Positions 31,958 through 39,475 of a DNA stretch of 64,000 nt are shown here, piece by piece. The notes beneath the pieces were generated by a model. That model did not search any database. It was given only the letters and a program-made list of their open reading frames with translations, and was not told where the DNA came from. The DNA is from Ardenticatenaceae bacterium (lineage in GTDB: Bacteria; Chloroflexota; Anaerolineae; Promineifilales; Promineifilaceae), in NCBI GenBank assembly GCA_020634215.1, contig JACKCD010000008.1:62001-126000 (forward strand), read 5' to 3'. The number at the start of each line of letters is the position of its first letter. Position 1 is the first letter of the stretch. The translations under genes were made by a program, and so were the position numbers.

Positions 31958-34741
31958 TTAAGATTTCAGTTCCAGCCAGTTAGACCCCGTATTGGCCTCC
32001 ACCTTGAGCGGCACATCCAGCTTAAAGGCATTGGACATGGTGTTGACGACGAGTGTTTGCATTTCGGCCAGTTCGTCTTCGGGCACTTCCAGCAGCAGTT
32101 CATCGTGGACTTGCAGCAGCAGGCGGGCGCGAAAATCGGCCGTTAGCGTTTTGTGCAGTTCCAGCATCGCCAGCTTGATGATGTCGGCGGCCGTGCCCTG
32201 AATCGGGTGGTTCACCGCCTCACGTTCGGCACGCATGATAAGCTGACGGTTGCTGCTCCCCTTTAGCACGGGGAAGTAGCGCCGCCGCCCCAGCAGCGTT
32301 TCCACATACCCCTGCTGCCGCGCCGTCGCCTTGGTCTCATCCAAGTACCGCTGGATGCCGGGAAACCGCTCAAAATATTCCTTGATGTAATTTTCTGCTT
32401 CCGCCAGCGTCAGCTCCGAGTCACGCGCCAGGCGGAACGCCCCCATGCCATAGATGAGGCCAAAGTTGACCGCCTTGGCAAAGCGGCGTTGGTTAAAGGT
32501 TACTTCTTCAACCGGAATCGAATAAACGGCCGCTGCCGTGGTGCGGTGAATATCCTGGTCATGACGAAACGCATCCAGCAGCGCCTCGTCCTGGCTGATG
32601 TGGGCCAAAATTCGTAGCTCTACCTGCGAATAATCCACCGCCAGGAACTGCCAGCCGGGCGCGGTGATAAACCCTCGCCGAATTTGCTGCCCCGCCGCGC
32701 TGCGAATGGGAATATTTTGCAAATTGGGGTCGCTGCTGGCTAAACGGCCGGTAATTGCCCCCGTCTGGTTAAAACTGGTGTGAATTCGCCCCGTCTGGGG
32801 GTTCACCATCTTGGGCAGCGCGTCCACATATGTTCCCTTTAGCTTGCCCAGCTCACGGTACTCTTGCAGGGCGTTGATAATGCCCGTTTTATCCAACTGT
32901 TTTAAATCTTCTAGTACGTTGGCGGCGGTGGAGTAGTGGCCGCTGCTGGTTTTGCGTAAACCGGCCGTTGGCAGTCCCAACTTATTGAACAAAATGTCGC
33001 TCAACTGCTGCGTTGAGTTGATATTAAATGGTTCTTCGGCAATTTCATAGATTTGGGTTTCCAATGTTTGCAGCTGTGCCGCCATCTCCCGCGACATTTT
33101 TTTGAAAAATGGTACGTCAATCGCCACCCCCGCCTTTTCCATATCGGCTAACACGTGGATAAGCGCCATTTCGACATCCACCAACTGCTCCAGCCCCTTT
33201 TCTTTGAGTTCGGCTTGCAGCGGCTGCACCAGCCGCAGCGTCATGTCAGCATCGGCGGCCCCATAGGCAACAGCGTCGTCAATGGGAACTTCGGCAAAGG
33301 TTTTCTGCCCTTTGCCTTTGCCTATCAGCGCTTCGATGTTGGTCATTTGCAGTCCCAGCCGGTGAGCGGCCAAATCTTTTAGCCCCTTGAACTTGGTGCT
33401 GGGGTCGGTCAGCCATTCAGCAATCATGGTGTCAAAGCTTATGGGGGCGACTTCAATGCCGTAGCGCTCCAAGATCATGTAGTCGTATTTGGCGTTGTGG
33501 GCTACTTTGGGGATGGCGGGGTTGGTGAGCGCCGGCCGAACCGCATCCAATACGACCTTTAACGGCAGTTGGTTAGGAGCCAATGTGGCCTCGGTGGCAA
33601 AGAGCGACATCTGCCCGCTGGTGGCCTGCGCCTCGCCCGCCAAATGGCCGACCGGGATGTAGTAGCTTTTGGGCGGCTGCACCGCCAAACAAACCCCCAC
33701 CAGTTCAGCGGTGAGCTTGTCGAGGCCGGTGGTTTCCACGTCAAAGCTGATGATTTTGGCTTTGTTAAGGGTGGCGACCAGTTCATCAAGCTGCTTTTTG
33801 CTGTTGACCAAAATCGCTTCGGTGGGGGGCAGGTCGCTGTCGCCGGTCAGGTCGGCCGGCTTTTCTTCCAGACTGTCGGCCAGCATCTTGGTCAGGGTGC
33901 GGAATTCGAGGTCGTGGAAGAGGGCGAAGACGGGTTGGGGGTCGAAGTCGTGGGCTACGCACGCTTCCAGGTTGAGGGTGATGGGGGCATCGGTGATGAT
34001 TTTGGCGAGCTTGTAGCTGAGATAGGCATTGTCTTTGCCTTCAGCCAACTTTTTGCCGGTGGCCCCTTTGATAGTGTCTACATGGGCGTAGATGCCGTCA
34101 AGGGTTTCGTAATCGCTGATGAGTTTGGTGGCGGTTTTGGCACCAATTCCTTTGACACCGGGGATGTTGTCGCTGGTGTCGCCAACGAGGGCTTTCCAAT
34201 CAACTACCTGGTCGGGGCGGACACCGAAGTAGTTGAAAACGGCCGTTTTATCAAACACTTCCGACGGTTGGCTGCCCCGTGTGGGCAACTCAACCGCCGT
34301 GTTGTCGTCCACCAGTTGCAGCAAGTCGCGGTCGCCGGTGATGATGTGGGCGGGTACGTGCTGCTCTTTGGCCTGGGCGGCAATCGTCCCCAGCACGTCG
34401 TCGGCTTCATACCCCTCAAGCTCCATGATAGGGATGTTGAGTGCCTGCACCACCTCCTTGATGCGATCAATTTGCAGCCGCAGTTCATCGGGCATCTTTT
34501 CCCGCGTCCCTTTGTACTCAGCAAAAATTTCGTCGCGGAAGGTAGCCCCCACGTCAAAGCTAACCGCCAAATATTTGGGCGGGTTTTTCGCTAAAATGAG
34601 TTCCAACAGGGTGCGAATAAAACCGTAGGTGGCGTTGGTTGGCTCCCCGGCTTTGGTGGTGAAGGCCTGCAAAGGCAGGGCAAAAAACATGCGGTAGGCC
34701 AGCGCGTGGCCGTCAATAAGAACCAGTTTGTGGTCTGGCAT
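31958..34741 (-). CDS. polA: DNA polymerase I
   Basis: 927 residues, the full three-domain form. The N-terminal 5'-3' nuclease (about 1-290) shows LVLIDGHALAYR and EGYEADDVLGT. The 3'-5' proofreading domain (about 310-500) keeps its metal residues: SFDVETTG, VAHNAKYDY and AYGAADAD. The polymerase domain has motif A VDYSQVELRIL, motif B RRFAKAVNFGLIYG and motif C LLQVHDELLLE. It fills gaps during repair and removes Okazaki primers. All three activities look intact, unlike many polymerases I of the phylum-level variety lacking proofreading. Only one exact palindrome lies in this long gene. Confidence 0.97.
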   Translation of the reverse strand: MPDHKLVLIDGHALAYRMFFALPLQAFTTKAGEPTNATYGFIRTLLELILAKNPPKYLAVSFDVGATFRDEIFAEYKGTREKMPDELRLQIDRIKEVVQALNIPIMELEGYEADDVLGTIAAQAKEQHVPAHIITGDRDLLQLVDDNTAVELPTRGSQPSEVFDKTAVFNYFGVRPDQVVDWKALVGDTSDNIPGVKGIGAKTATKLISDYETLDGIYAHVDTIKGATGKKLAEGKDNAYLSYKLAKIITDAPITLNLEACVAHDFDPQPVFALFHDLEFRTLTKMLADSLEEKPADLTGDSDLPPTEAILVNSKKQLDELVATLNKAKIISFDVETTGLDKLTAELVGVCLAVQPPKSYYIPVGHLAGEAQATSGQMSLFATEATLAPNQLPLKVVLDAVRPALTNPAIPKVAHNAKYDYMILERYGIEVAPISFDTMIAEWLTDPSTKFKGLKDLAAHRLGLQMTNIEALIGKGKGQKTFAEVPIDDAVAYGAADADMTLRLVQPLQAELKEKGLEQLVDVEMALIHVLADMEKAGVAIDVPFFKKMSREMAAQLQTLETQIYEIAEEPFNINSTQQLSDILFNKLGLPTAGLRKTSSGHYSTAANVLEDLKQLDKTGIINALQEYRELGKLKGTYVDALPKMVNPQTGRIHTSFNQTGAITGRLASSDPNLQNIPIRSAAGQQIRRGFITAPGWQFLAVDYSQVELRILAHISQDEALLDAFRHDQDIHRTTAAAVYSIPVEEVTFNQRRFAKAVNFGLIYGMGAFRLARDSELTLAEAENYIKEYFERFPGIQRYLDETKATARQQGYVETLLGRRRYFPVLKGSSNRQLIMRAEREAVNHPIQGTAADIIKLAMLELHKTLTADFRARLLLQVHDELLLEVPEDELAEMQTLVVNTMSNAFKLDVPLKVEANTGSNWLELKS

Positions 34742-34754
34742 AAGATTTTCCTTG

Positions 34755-35010
34755 GATGGGGAGATTGGGGATTGGAGATTGGAGATTAGGAGACTGAGAG
34801 ACTAGAAGGTTGTCAGAGAAGCCAGAATAGCATCGCGGATGACGCGGATTTTGGCAGATTCATACGGATTTTTCTTGTTTTATCCGCGAAAATCCGCTCC
34901 GATCCGCATTATCCGCGATGCCATTTTCTTTTTCAGACAGGCTCCTAGAAGGTTCTAATTTCCCAATCTCTCAGTTTCTCAATCTCCAATCTCCCAGTCT
35001 CTCAATTTCT
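34755..35010. repeat. Nested snapback repeats between two genes
   Basis: Outer arms: GATTGGGGATTGGAG-type heptamers at 34760-34804 and the inverse at 34955-35007. Inside lies a second hairpin from 34830 to 34921 (GCATCGCGGAT with its perfect inverse at 34911-34921, plus CGCGGATTTT-type internal copies). This fills the 273-bp gap between polA and the next gene; no coding signal is seen. Confidence 0.85.
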
Positions 35011-35014
35011 TCCA

Positions 35015-36187
35015 TTATGATAGCTCCCTTTTTTCCAAAAGGAGGCGTAGTTCATTGTCGCTTAATGGTTTGGCGGATTCGGCCGCATAAAAGCCGGTTG
35101 CCCAGAGTGGTTCATCCAAATGATATTCCTTTTGGATAATCTCTTCTGAGCCGTTTTTGAGCAGATAGGCCACCCAGTCGCTACCGCGTGCGGCGGGGCA
35201 GTTGATGTGGAGGTGGATCAGTTCGGGGTCGGCGGTGACGTAGGTGAGGACGCAGGCGTTTTCGTGTGCCAGCCGTTGCAGGGCGCGGCGAAGCGGGATT
35301 TGCAGGTCGGGGCGCAATGGTTTTTGTGGCTGCCAGGCGATGTTGTAGCTGATGCGCTTTTCGCGTTGGTCGGGCTGACCGGCATTAAATTGGATGGGGG
35401 CAAGGGTGTCTGGCTGCTGACCGTCGAGAAGCTGTTGAATAACGGCCGTTAATGCCTCCCCTCTCATCCTCAATTCCCGCAGCGATGCTTCCGGCGTGGC
35501 AACCAGCGTCAGCAGATAGCCGTCGCTGAGGGCACGGGCATAAAGTTGGGCATCGCCGCTGGGGGTGGGCTGAAATTGCAGGCGGGCCGCGTAACGGCCG
35601 TTCCAATCGGCATTCATTTGGGCAATAAAGATTTTTTGGAGGGCTGGTTTATGCCGGCCGTGGCTGGCAAGAATGGTGTTGGCCTGGGACAGGATGATGG
35701 TTTGCACCAATTCCCCCAGTTCTACCCGGTCAAAGAGATGCTGGACATCGGCCGGCCGAATCGGCTGTTTGCTGCTGATCTTGGGTGGCGGAGCGGGGCT
35801 TGGCGCGTGGGGTTTGGCTCGGCTGGCATCGTGGGTTGGCACAAAAGCGGGGGCTTGGTCAAGCAGGCGGGGCAGGTGGGATTTGAGGTTTTTGTGGCTG
35901 AGTGTGCCCTGGACTTGGTTGGTAACGGCGGGCGAAACGGCCGTTTCTTCCCCCATCGTCAAAATAATCGGCACCCCCGGCTGCAATGCCCGCAACGCTC
36001 GTACCAGCGTGGCTGTGTCGTCACTGACCGGCATAAAAACCAGCGATTGCGGCCGCTGGCTGAGGATCAGACAGCCTTCGGGGATGGTTGGAACGGTCGA
36101 AATGGTGGTCGGGCCAATCTTTTTCAGTTCCTGCGCCAACGCCTGGGCAAATCCGTTGTCTGGCTCAATAATTAAAATCGTCTGCAT
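35015..36187 (-). CDS. Degenerate receiver fused to IS200/Y1-transposase-like domain
   Basis: 390 residues. The first ~115 (QTILIIEPDNGFAQAL) fold like a response-regulator receiver, but the phospho-acceptor position reads SLVFMP with no Asp. A Pro-rich linker (about 120-145) and a middle part of unknown type follow. The last ~110 residues resemble IS200/IS605 Y1 transposases: YNIAWQPQKP, an HLH pair at the HUH position (ELIHLHINCP), then VAYLLKNGSEE and LWATGFYAAES. The helix that should carry the catalytic Tyr reads NELRLLLEKRE, without Tyr. It looks like a domesticated, non-transposing DNA-binding domain. The assignment is by pattern only. Confidence 0.6.
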   Translation of the reverse strand: MQTILIIEPDNGFAQALAQELKKIGPTTISTVPTIPEGCLILSQRPQSLVFMPVSDDTATLVRALRALQPGVPIILTMGEETAVSPAVTNQVQGTLSHKNLKSHLPRLLDQAPAFVPTHDASRAKPHAPSPAPPPKISSKQPIRPADVQHLFDRVELGELVQTIILSQANTILASHGRHKPALQKIFIAQMNADWNGRYAARLQFQPTPSGDAQLYARALSDGYLLTLVATPEASLRELRMRGEALTAVIQQLLDGQQPDTLAPIQFNAGQPDQREKRISYNIAWQPQKPLRPDLQIPLRRALQRLAHENACVLTYVTADPELIHLHINCPAARGSDWVAYLLKNGSEEIIQKEYHLDEPLWATGFYAAESAKPLSDNELRLLLEKRELS

Positions 36188-36272
36188 GGGTTATGTTTGC
36201 CGTAGCTAAACCAAACTGCCTTTCAATGGGATTCTACATAGACCATCCGTTCGGGGCAACTATTTGTGGGGT

Positions 36273-36318
36273 GTAGGGAGTGGGGCGTTGGGTGTATACC
36301 CTACTCTCCACTCCCTAC
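36273..36318. repeat. Snapback hairpin (GTAGGGAGTGG family)
   Basis: GTAGGGAGTGG (36273-36283) and its perfect inverse (36308-36318). Lies downstream of the receiver-fusion gene start and after the MFS gene end... in the gap between the two minus-strand genes. Same word family as 43653-43688. Confidence 0.82.
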
Positions 36319-37580
36319 GCTTTCCCCGTCAGTCGCTGCAAGTAAAGCTGGGAAGCCACGCCTACCACTGCCAGCAGCCCGTTAAAGGTGAAGGCTAGAC
36401 CCCAGGCAACGGCCGTTCCGCCTGCGCTGTCCAAAATGCCGCCTGCTAACACCGGCACCACTGCCCCAATGGTAAAGCCCAAAAACGACTGCACGGCCTG
36501 AGTGGAGCCGACCTTGCCGGGCGGGGCGAGTTCGGTAACGGCCGTTGAGTAAATGGCAGAATCGGCAGCGGTGACAAAGCCATAGAAGAAGCCGAGTCCG
36601 ATGAGCCACGGGGTGGGAACGGCCGTTAGCCACCCCACCACAAACGAACACAGCCCGCTCAGGGCAAAAATGAGCGCTGCGCCGCGCCCCCGTCCCAAAT
36701 AGTCGGACAAATAGCCACCGGCCATAACGCCAATGATCCCCATCATAAACATAAAGCCGGAATAGGTGGCAGCGGTGGCGGTGGCTTCCAGCGGAGAACG
36801 GCCGTTGTTCACCAACGCCACCCCCAGCAGCAGCGGAAACCACAGCCGCGCCAAATATAGCTCCGCCGTGTGCAGCGCGTACCCCAAAATTACCAGCATC
36901 ACCGGCCGATCTCGCAGCACCCCTAAATCTAGCTTTCCCTTTTTCCCCAACTGATTACTGATTGCCGATAACCGATTACCATTATTCCGCACCAGCCACA
37001 GCAGCCATACGGCCAGGGCTACTCCTACCAGCCCTACTAGTGAGGTTGTCAAGTAGGCTGACCGCCATCCCCCGGCACGTTCCAGCATCAGCCCGGTGAA
37101 GGAGTAAGACAGGGTGGTTCCGGCATACCCAGCAGCGACGAACAGCCCAACGGCCGTTCCTCGCTTCCCCAGCCGAAACCGCTCCGACACCATTTGCACC
37201 CCCGGAATATACGCCGCCACCTGCCCCATGCCCATCAAAAAACGCAATGCCCCCCCCACCACAAACCCCCGCGCCAGCAGCGGAAACAGCAAATGCGCCA
37301 GCGAAACCACCACCGCCCCCGCCAGCAAAATCTTCTCCGGAGTCACTCGGTCTGTCAGGGGCAGCAATACCAGCGACGACAGCGCATAACCAATCAAAAA
37401 CAGCGAAAACAGCACCGCCGCCTCCGTATTCGTCAACGCCCACTCCGCCTGAATAATCGGCACTGACACCGCATAACTCGAAAATGGCAGCGAAATCAAC
37501 AGCAGCACCAGGCTAACCCCCACCAGCCATACCAAATCTGCCCGCGCCGTCCCCGTTTGTTTGTCCACCATCTGTTCCAT
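36315..37580 (-). CDS. Major facilitator superfamily transporter
   Basis: 421 residues with about twelve transmembrane helices in two six-helix halves. The loop between helices 2 and 3 reads LLPLTDRVTPEKILL, and the second half has GGYLSDYLGRGRG, the MFS motif A equivalents. It should carry a small solute by proton-coupled transport; substrate unknown. The central cytoplasmic loop contains NGNRLSAISNQLG, encoded by TAATCGG/TAATCAG-type heptamers at 36945-36985, identical in style to intergenic hairpins. Five AACGGCCGTT copies lie within the gene, the densest run in the window. Confidence 0.9.
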   Translation of the reverse strand: MEQMVDKQTGTARADLVWLVGVSLVLLLISLPFSSYAVSVPIIQAEWALTNTEAAVLFSLFLIGYALSSLVLLPLTDRVTPEKILLAGAVVVSLAHLLFPLLARGFVVGGALRFLMGMGQVAAYIPGVQMVSERFRLGKRGTAVGLFVAAGYAGTTLSYSFTGLMLERAGGWRSAYLTTSLVGLVGVALAVWLLWLVRNNGNRLSAISNQLGKKGKLDLGVLRDRPVMLVILGYALHTAELYLARLWFPLLLGVALVNNGRSPLEATATAATYSGFMFMMGIIGVMAGGYLSDYLGRGRGAALIFALSGLCSFVVGWLTAVPTPWLIGLGFFYGFVTAADSAIYSTAVTELAPPGKVGSTQAVQSFLGFTIGAVVPVLAGGILDSAGGTAVAWGLAFTFNGLLAVVGVASQLYLQRLTGKA

Positions 37581-37652
37581 ATGCCCACCTCGTCATTTTT
37601 TCCCGTTCAATGCTACCTCCCTTTACCCAAACGACCAATGGCAGAGCGTCAT

Positions 37653-37714
37653 CAGTTATCGGTAATCGGTAATCGGTAATCAGTGAGCCTGCTGATTACT
37701 GATTACCGATTACT
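37653..37714. repeat. Heptamer snapback hairpin (TAATCGG/TAATCAG units)
   Basis: Left arm 37653-37684 holds four 7-bp units; right arm 37691-37714 is inverse. ACTGATTACCGATTAC (37698-37713) pairs perfectly with the innermost left units. It lies just before the promoter of the first PIG-L gene. Confidence 0.9.
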
Positions 37715-37715
37715 G

Positions 37716-37743
37716 TTTACCCCTTCTACAGGTGCGTTATAAT
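37716..37743 (+). promoter_or_regulatory. Promoter of the PIG-L gene pair
   Basis: TTTACC (37716-37721) and TATAAT (37738-37743) with a 16-bp spacer. GGAGG (37767-37771) lies downstream, 13 bp before the ATG at 37785. The -35 touches the end of the snapback repeat. Confidence 0.55.
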
Positions 37744-37784
37744 CCCCCATAGCATTAACGACAAACGGAGGCAAGTCCACTTAA

Positions 37785-38525
37785 ATGAATAAGCAATATG
37801 TACCTGAGCGGGCGATGTTTATCTACGCCCATCCGGACGACATCGAATTTGGCTGTGCTGGCACGGCGGCAAAATGGGCCAAATATGGCTGTGAAGTAAC
37901 CTATGTCCTGCTGACCAGCGGCAACGTTGGTACCCATGACCCCGAAATGACCCGCGAAAAGCTGGCACAAGTTCGTGAAGCCGAGCAAACGGCCGCTGCC
38001 AATATCGCCGGTGTCACAAACATGATCTTCCTGCGCTATGACGATGGGCTGTTGGTGCCAGACTTGGAACTGCGGAAGCGGCTCGTCAAGCTCATCCGCA
38101 TTCACAAACCCAACGTCGTTGTTTGCGGCGACCCCAACGTCATTTTCCGTGGCGACCGCATCAACCACCCCGACCATCGTGCGGCCGGTAAGGCGGCCAT
38201 TGATGCCGTTTTCCCGTCATCTGAAATGCGGCTGCTGCACCAGGAATTTGAGGAAGAGGGGATTTTCCCGCACAAGGTTAACTACGTTTATGTGACCACG
38301 CATGAAAACCCCAACTACTATGAAGACATCAGCGAAACGATTGAGATTAAAATTGAAGCCTTGCGCCAGCACGCTCCCAGCCAATTTTCCCCTGATTGGG
38401 ATCCCGAAGATCGGGTGAAAGAGTGGGCGGCGGAAATTGGCAAGGATGTTGGCTTCAAATATGCCGAACGGTTTCGCCGTATGATTTTGGAAGCGGTTAA
38501 GGAAGAGGAAGAGGGTAATCAGTAA
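37785..38525 (+). CDS. PIG-L family deacetylase (LmbE-like)
   Basis: 246 residues. The zinc motif AHPDDIEFGCAGT is near residue 15, and the third ligand His lies in RINHPDHRAAG. PIG-L enzymes remove N-acetyl groups from sugars or thiol-cofactor precursors such as GlcNAc-inositol. The substrate is unknown. It is followed after a hairpin-filled 87-bp gap by a close paralogue in the same orientation. A highly acidic C-terminus (EAVKEEEEGN) closes the protein. Confidence 0.93.
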   Translation: MNKQYVPERAMFIYAHPDDIEFGCAGTAAKWAKYGCEVTYVLLTSGNVGTHDPEMTREKLAQVREAEQTAAANIAGVTNMIFLRYDDGLLVPDLELRKRLVKLIRIHKPNVVVCGDPNVIFRGDRINHPDHRAAGKAAIDAVFPSSEMRLLHQEFEEEGIFPHKVNYVYVTTHENPNYYEDISETIEIKIEALRQHAPSQFSPDWDPEDRVKEWAAEIGKDVGFKYAERFRRMILEAVKEEEEGNQ

Positions 38526-38602
38526 TGTCGTTTCACGACCGCTTCGCGTACGGTCATGGGTTATCAGTCCACTAATTACCTATGACTGGTTACTGATTAC
38601 GG
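38516..38602. repeat. Loose snapback between the two PIG-L genes
   Basis: GGTAATCAGTAA at 38516-38527 is inverted near 38590-38602 (TTACTGATTACGG). Additional inverted pairs (GACCG/CGGTC; TTATCAGT and TAATTACC-type words) lie between. It fills the gap between the paralogues. Confidence 0.7.
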
Positions 38603-38612
38603 TTTACCGAAT

Positions 38613-39332
38613 ATGAGCAATAGTTATATTCCCGAACGGGCGATGTTTATTTATGCCCACCCTGATGATATTGAGTTTGGCGTGGCGGGAACGGCCGCTT
38701 TGTGGGCCAAACACGGCTGCGAAGTCACCTATGTCATTGTCACCGATGGCAACATCGGCTCGCATGACAAATCGCTGACGGGTGAACAACTGGCCGCCAT
38801 TCGCCACGCCGAACAGCGTGCCGCCGCCGACATCGTGGGCGTGCAGCGGGTACTGTTTTTGGGCTACCACGATGGTTTGACCGAACCGTCGCTGGCGATG
38901 CGGAAGCATTTTGTCAAGCTGATTCGCCAATACAAACCCAACGTGGTGGTTTCAGGCGATCCCCGCTCCGTGTTTGTTGAAGACAGCTACATCAACCACC
39001 CCGACCACCGAGCGGTGGCAACGGCCGTTGTGGATGCCGTTTTCCCAGCCAGCGAAATGCGGCTGCAATATCAGGAGTTTGAAGAGGAAGGCATTTTTGC
39101 CCACAAAATCAACTACCTCTATATCTCCTATGGCCCCGATGCCAACCTGTTTATTGACATCAGCGAGGTGATTGATCTCAAAATTGAGGCGTTGAAGTGC
39201 CATGCCCCCAGCCAGTTCCCTGAATGGGATCCGACGGAAATGGTGAAGCAGTGGTCGGGCGAGGCGGGCAAGCGCATTGGCGTGAAATATGCCGAGGCGT
39301 TCCGCCGTTTTGTGCTGCACGAGGTGGAATAG
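38613..39332 (+). CDS. PIG-L family deacetylase, second copy
   Basis: 239 residues, closely similar along its length to the preceding gene: IPERAMFIYAHPDDIEFG, the Asp/His zinc residues, and INHPDHRAVAT. The tandem pair probably arose by duplication. They differ mainly in the acceptor-site loops (CGDPNVIFRGD versus SGDPRSVFVED), which may give different substrates. An active heterodimer is also possible. It carries one exact palindrome and one near copy. Confidence 0.93.
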   Translation: MSNSYIPERAMFIYAHPDDIEFGVAGTAALWAKHGCEVTYVIVTDGNIGSHDKSLTGEQLAAIRHAEQRAAADIVGVQRVLFLGYHDGLTEPSLAMRKHFVKLIRQYKPNVVVSGDPRSVFVEDSYINHPDHRAVATAVVDAVFPASEMRLQYQEFEEEGIFAHKINYLYISYGPDANLFIDISEVIDLKIEALKCHAPSQFPEWDPTEMVKQWSGEAGKRIGVKYAEAFRRFVLHEVE

Positions 39333-39374
39333 TACCCTGCAAGCCAAATTCTTGTTCACCGTACAAGAATTTTT

Positions 39375-39439
39375 GACAGGATTTACACGATCTTTCAGGA
39401 TTTTCAAACTTAATCCTGAAAAATCTTGTTAATCCTGTC
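39375..39439. repeat. Long hairpin, CAGGATT family
   Basis: 39375-39402 and 39412-39439 are 28-bp inverted arms with three mismatches and a 9-bp loop, built of CAGGATT-type words (7 bp). It lies between the convergent PIG-L and beta-helix genes, so it could end both transcripts. Confidence 0.88.
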
Positions 39440-39475
39440 TAAAGTTTTTTTGCTTTGGCTTGTTCCGCAATAGGT

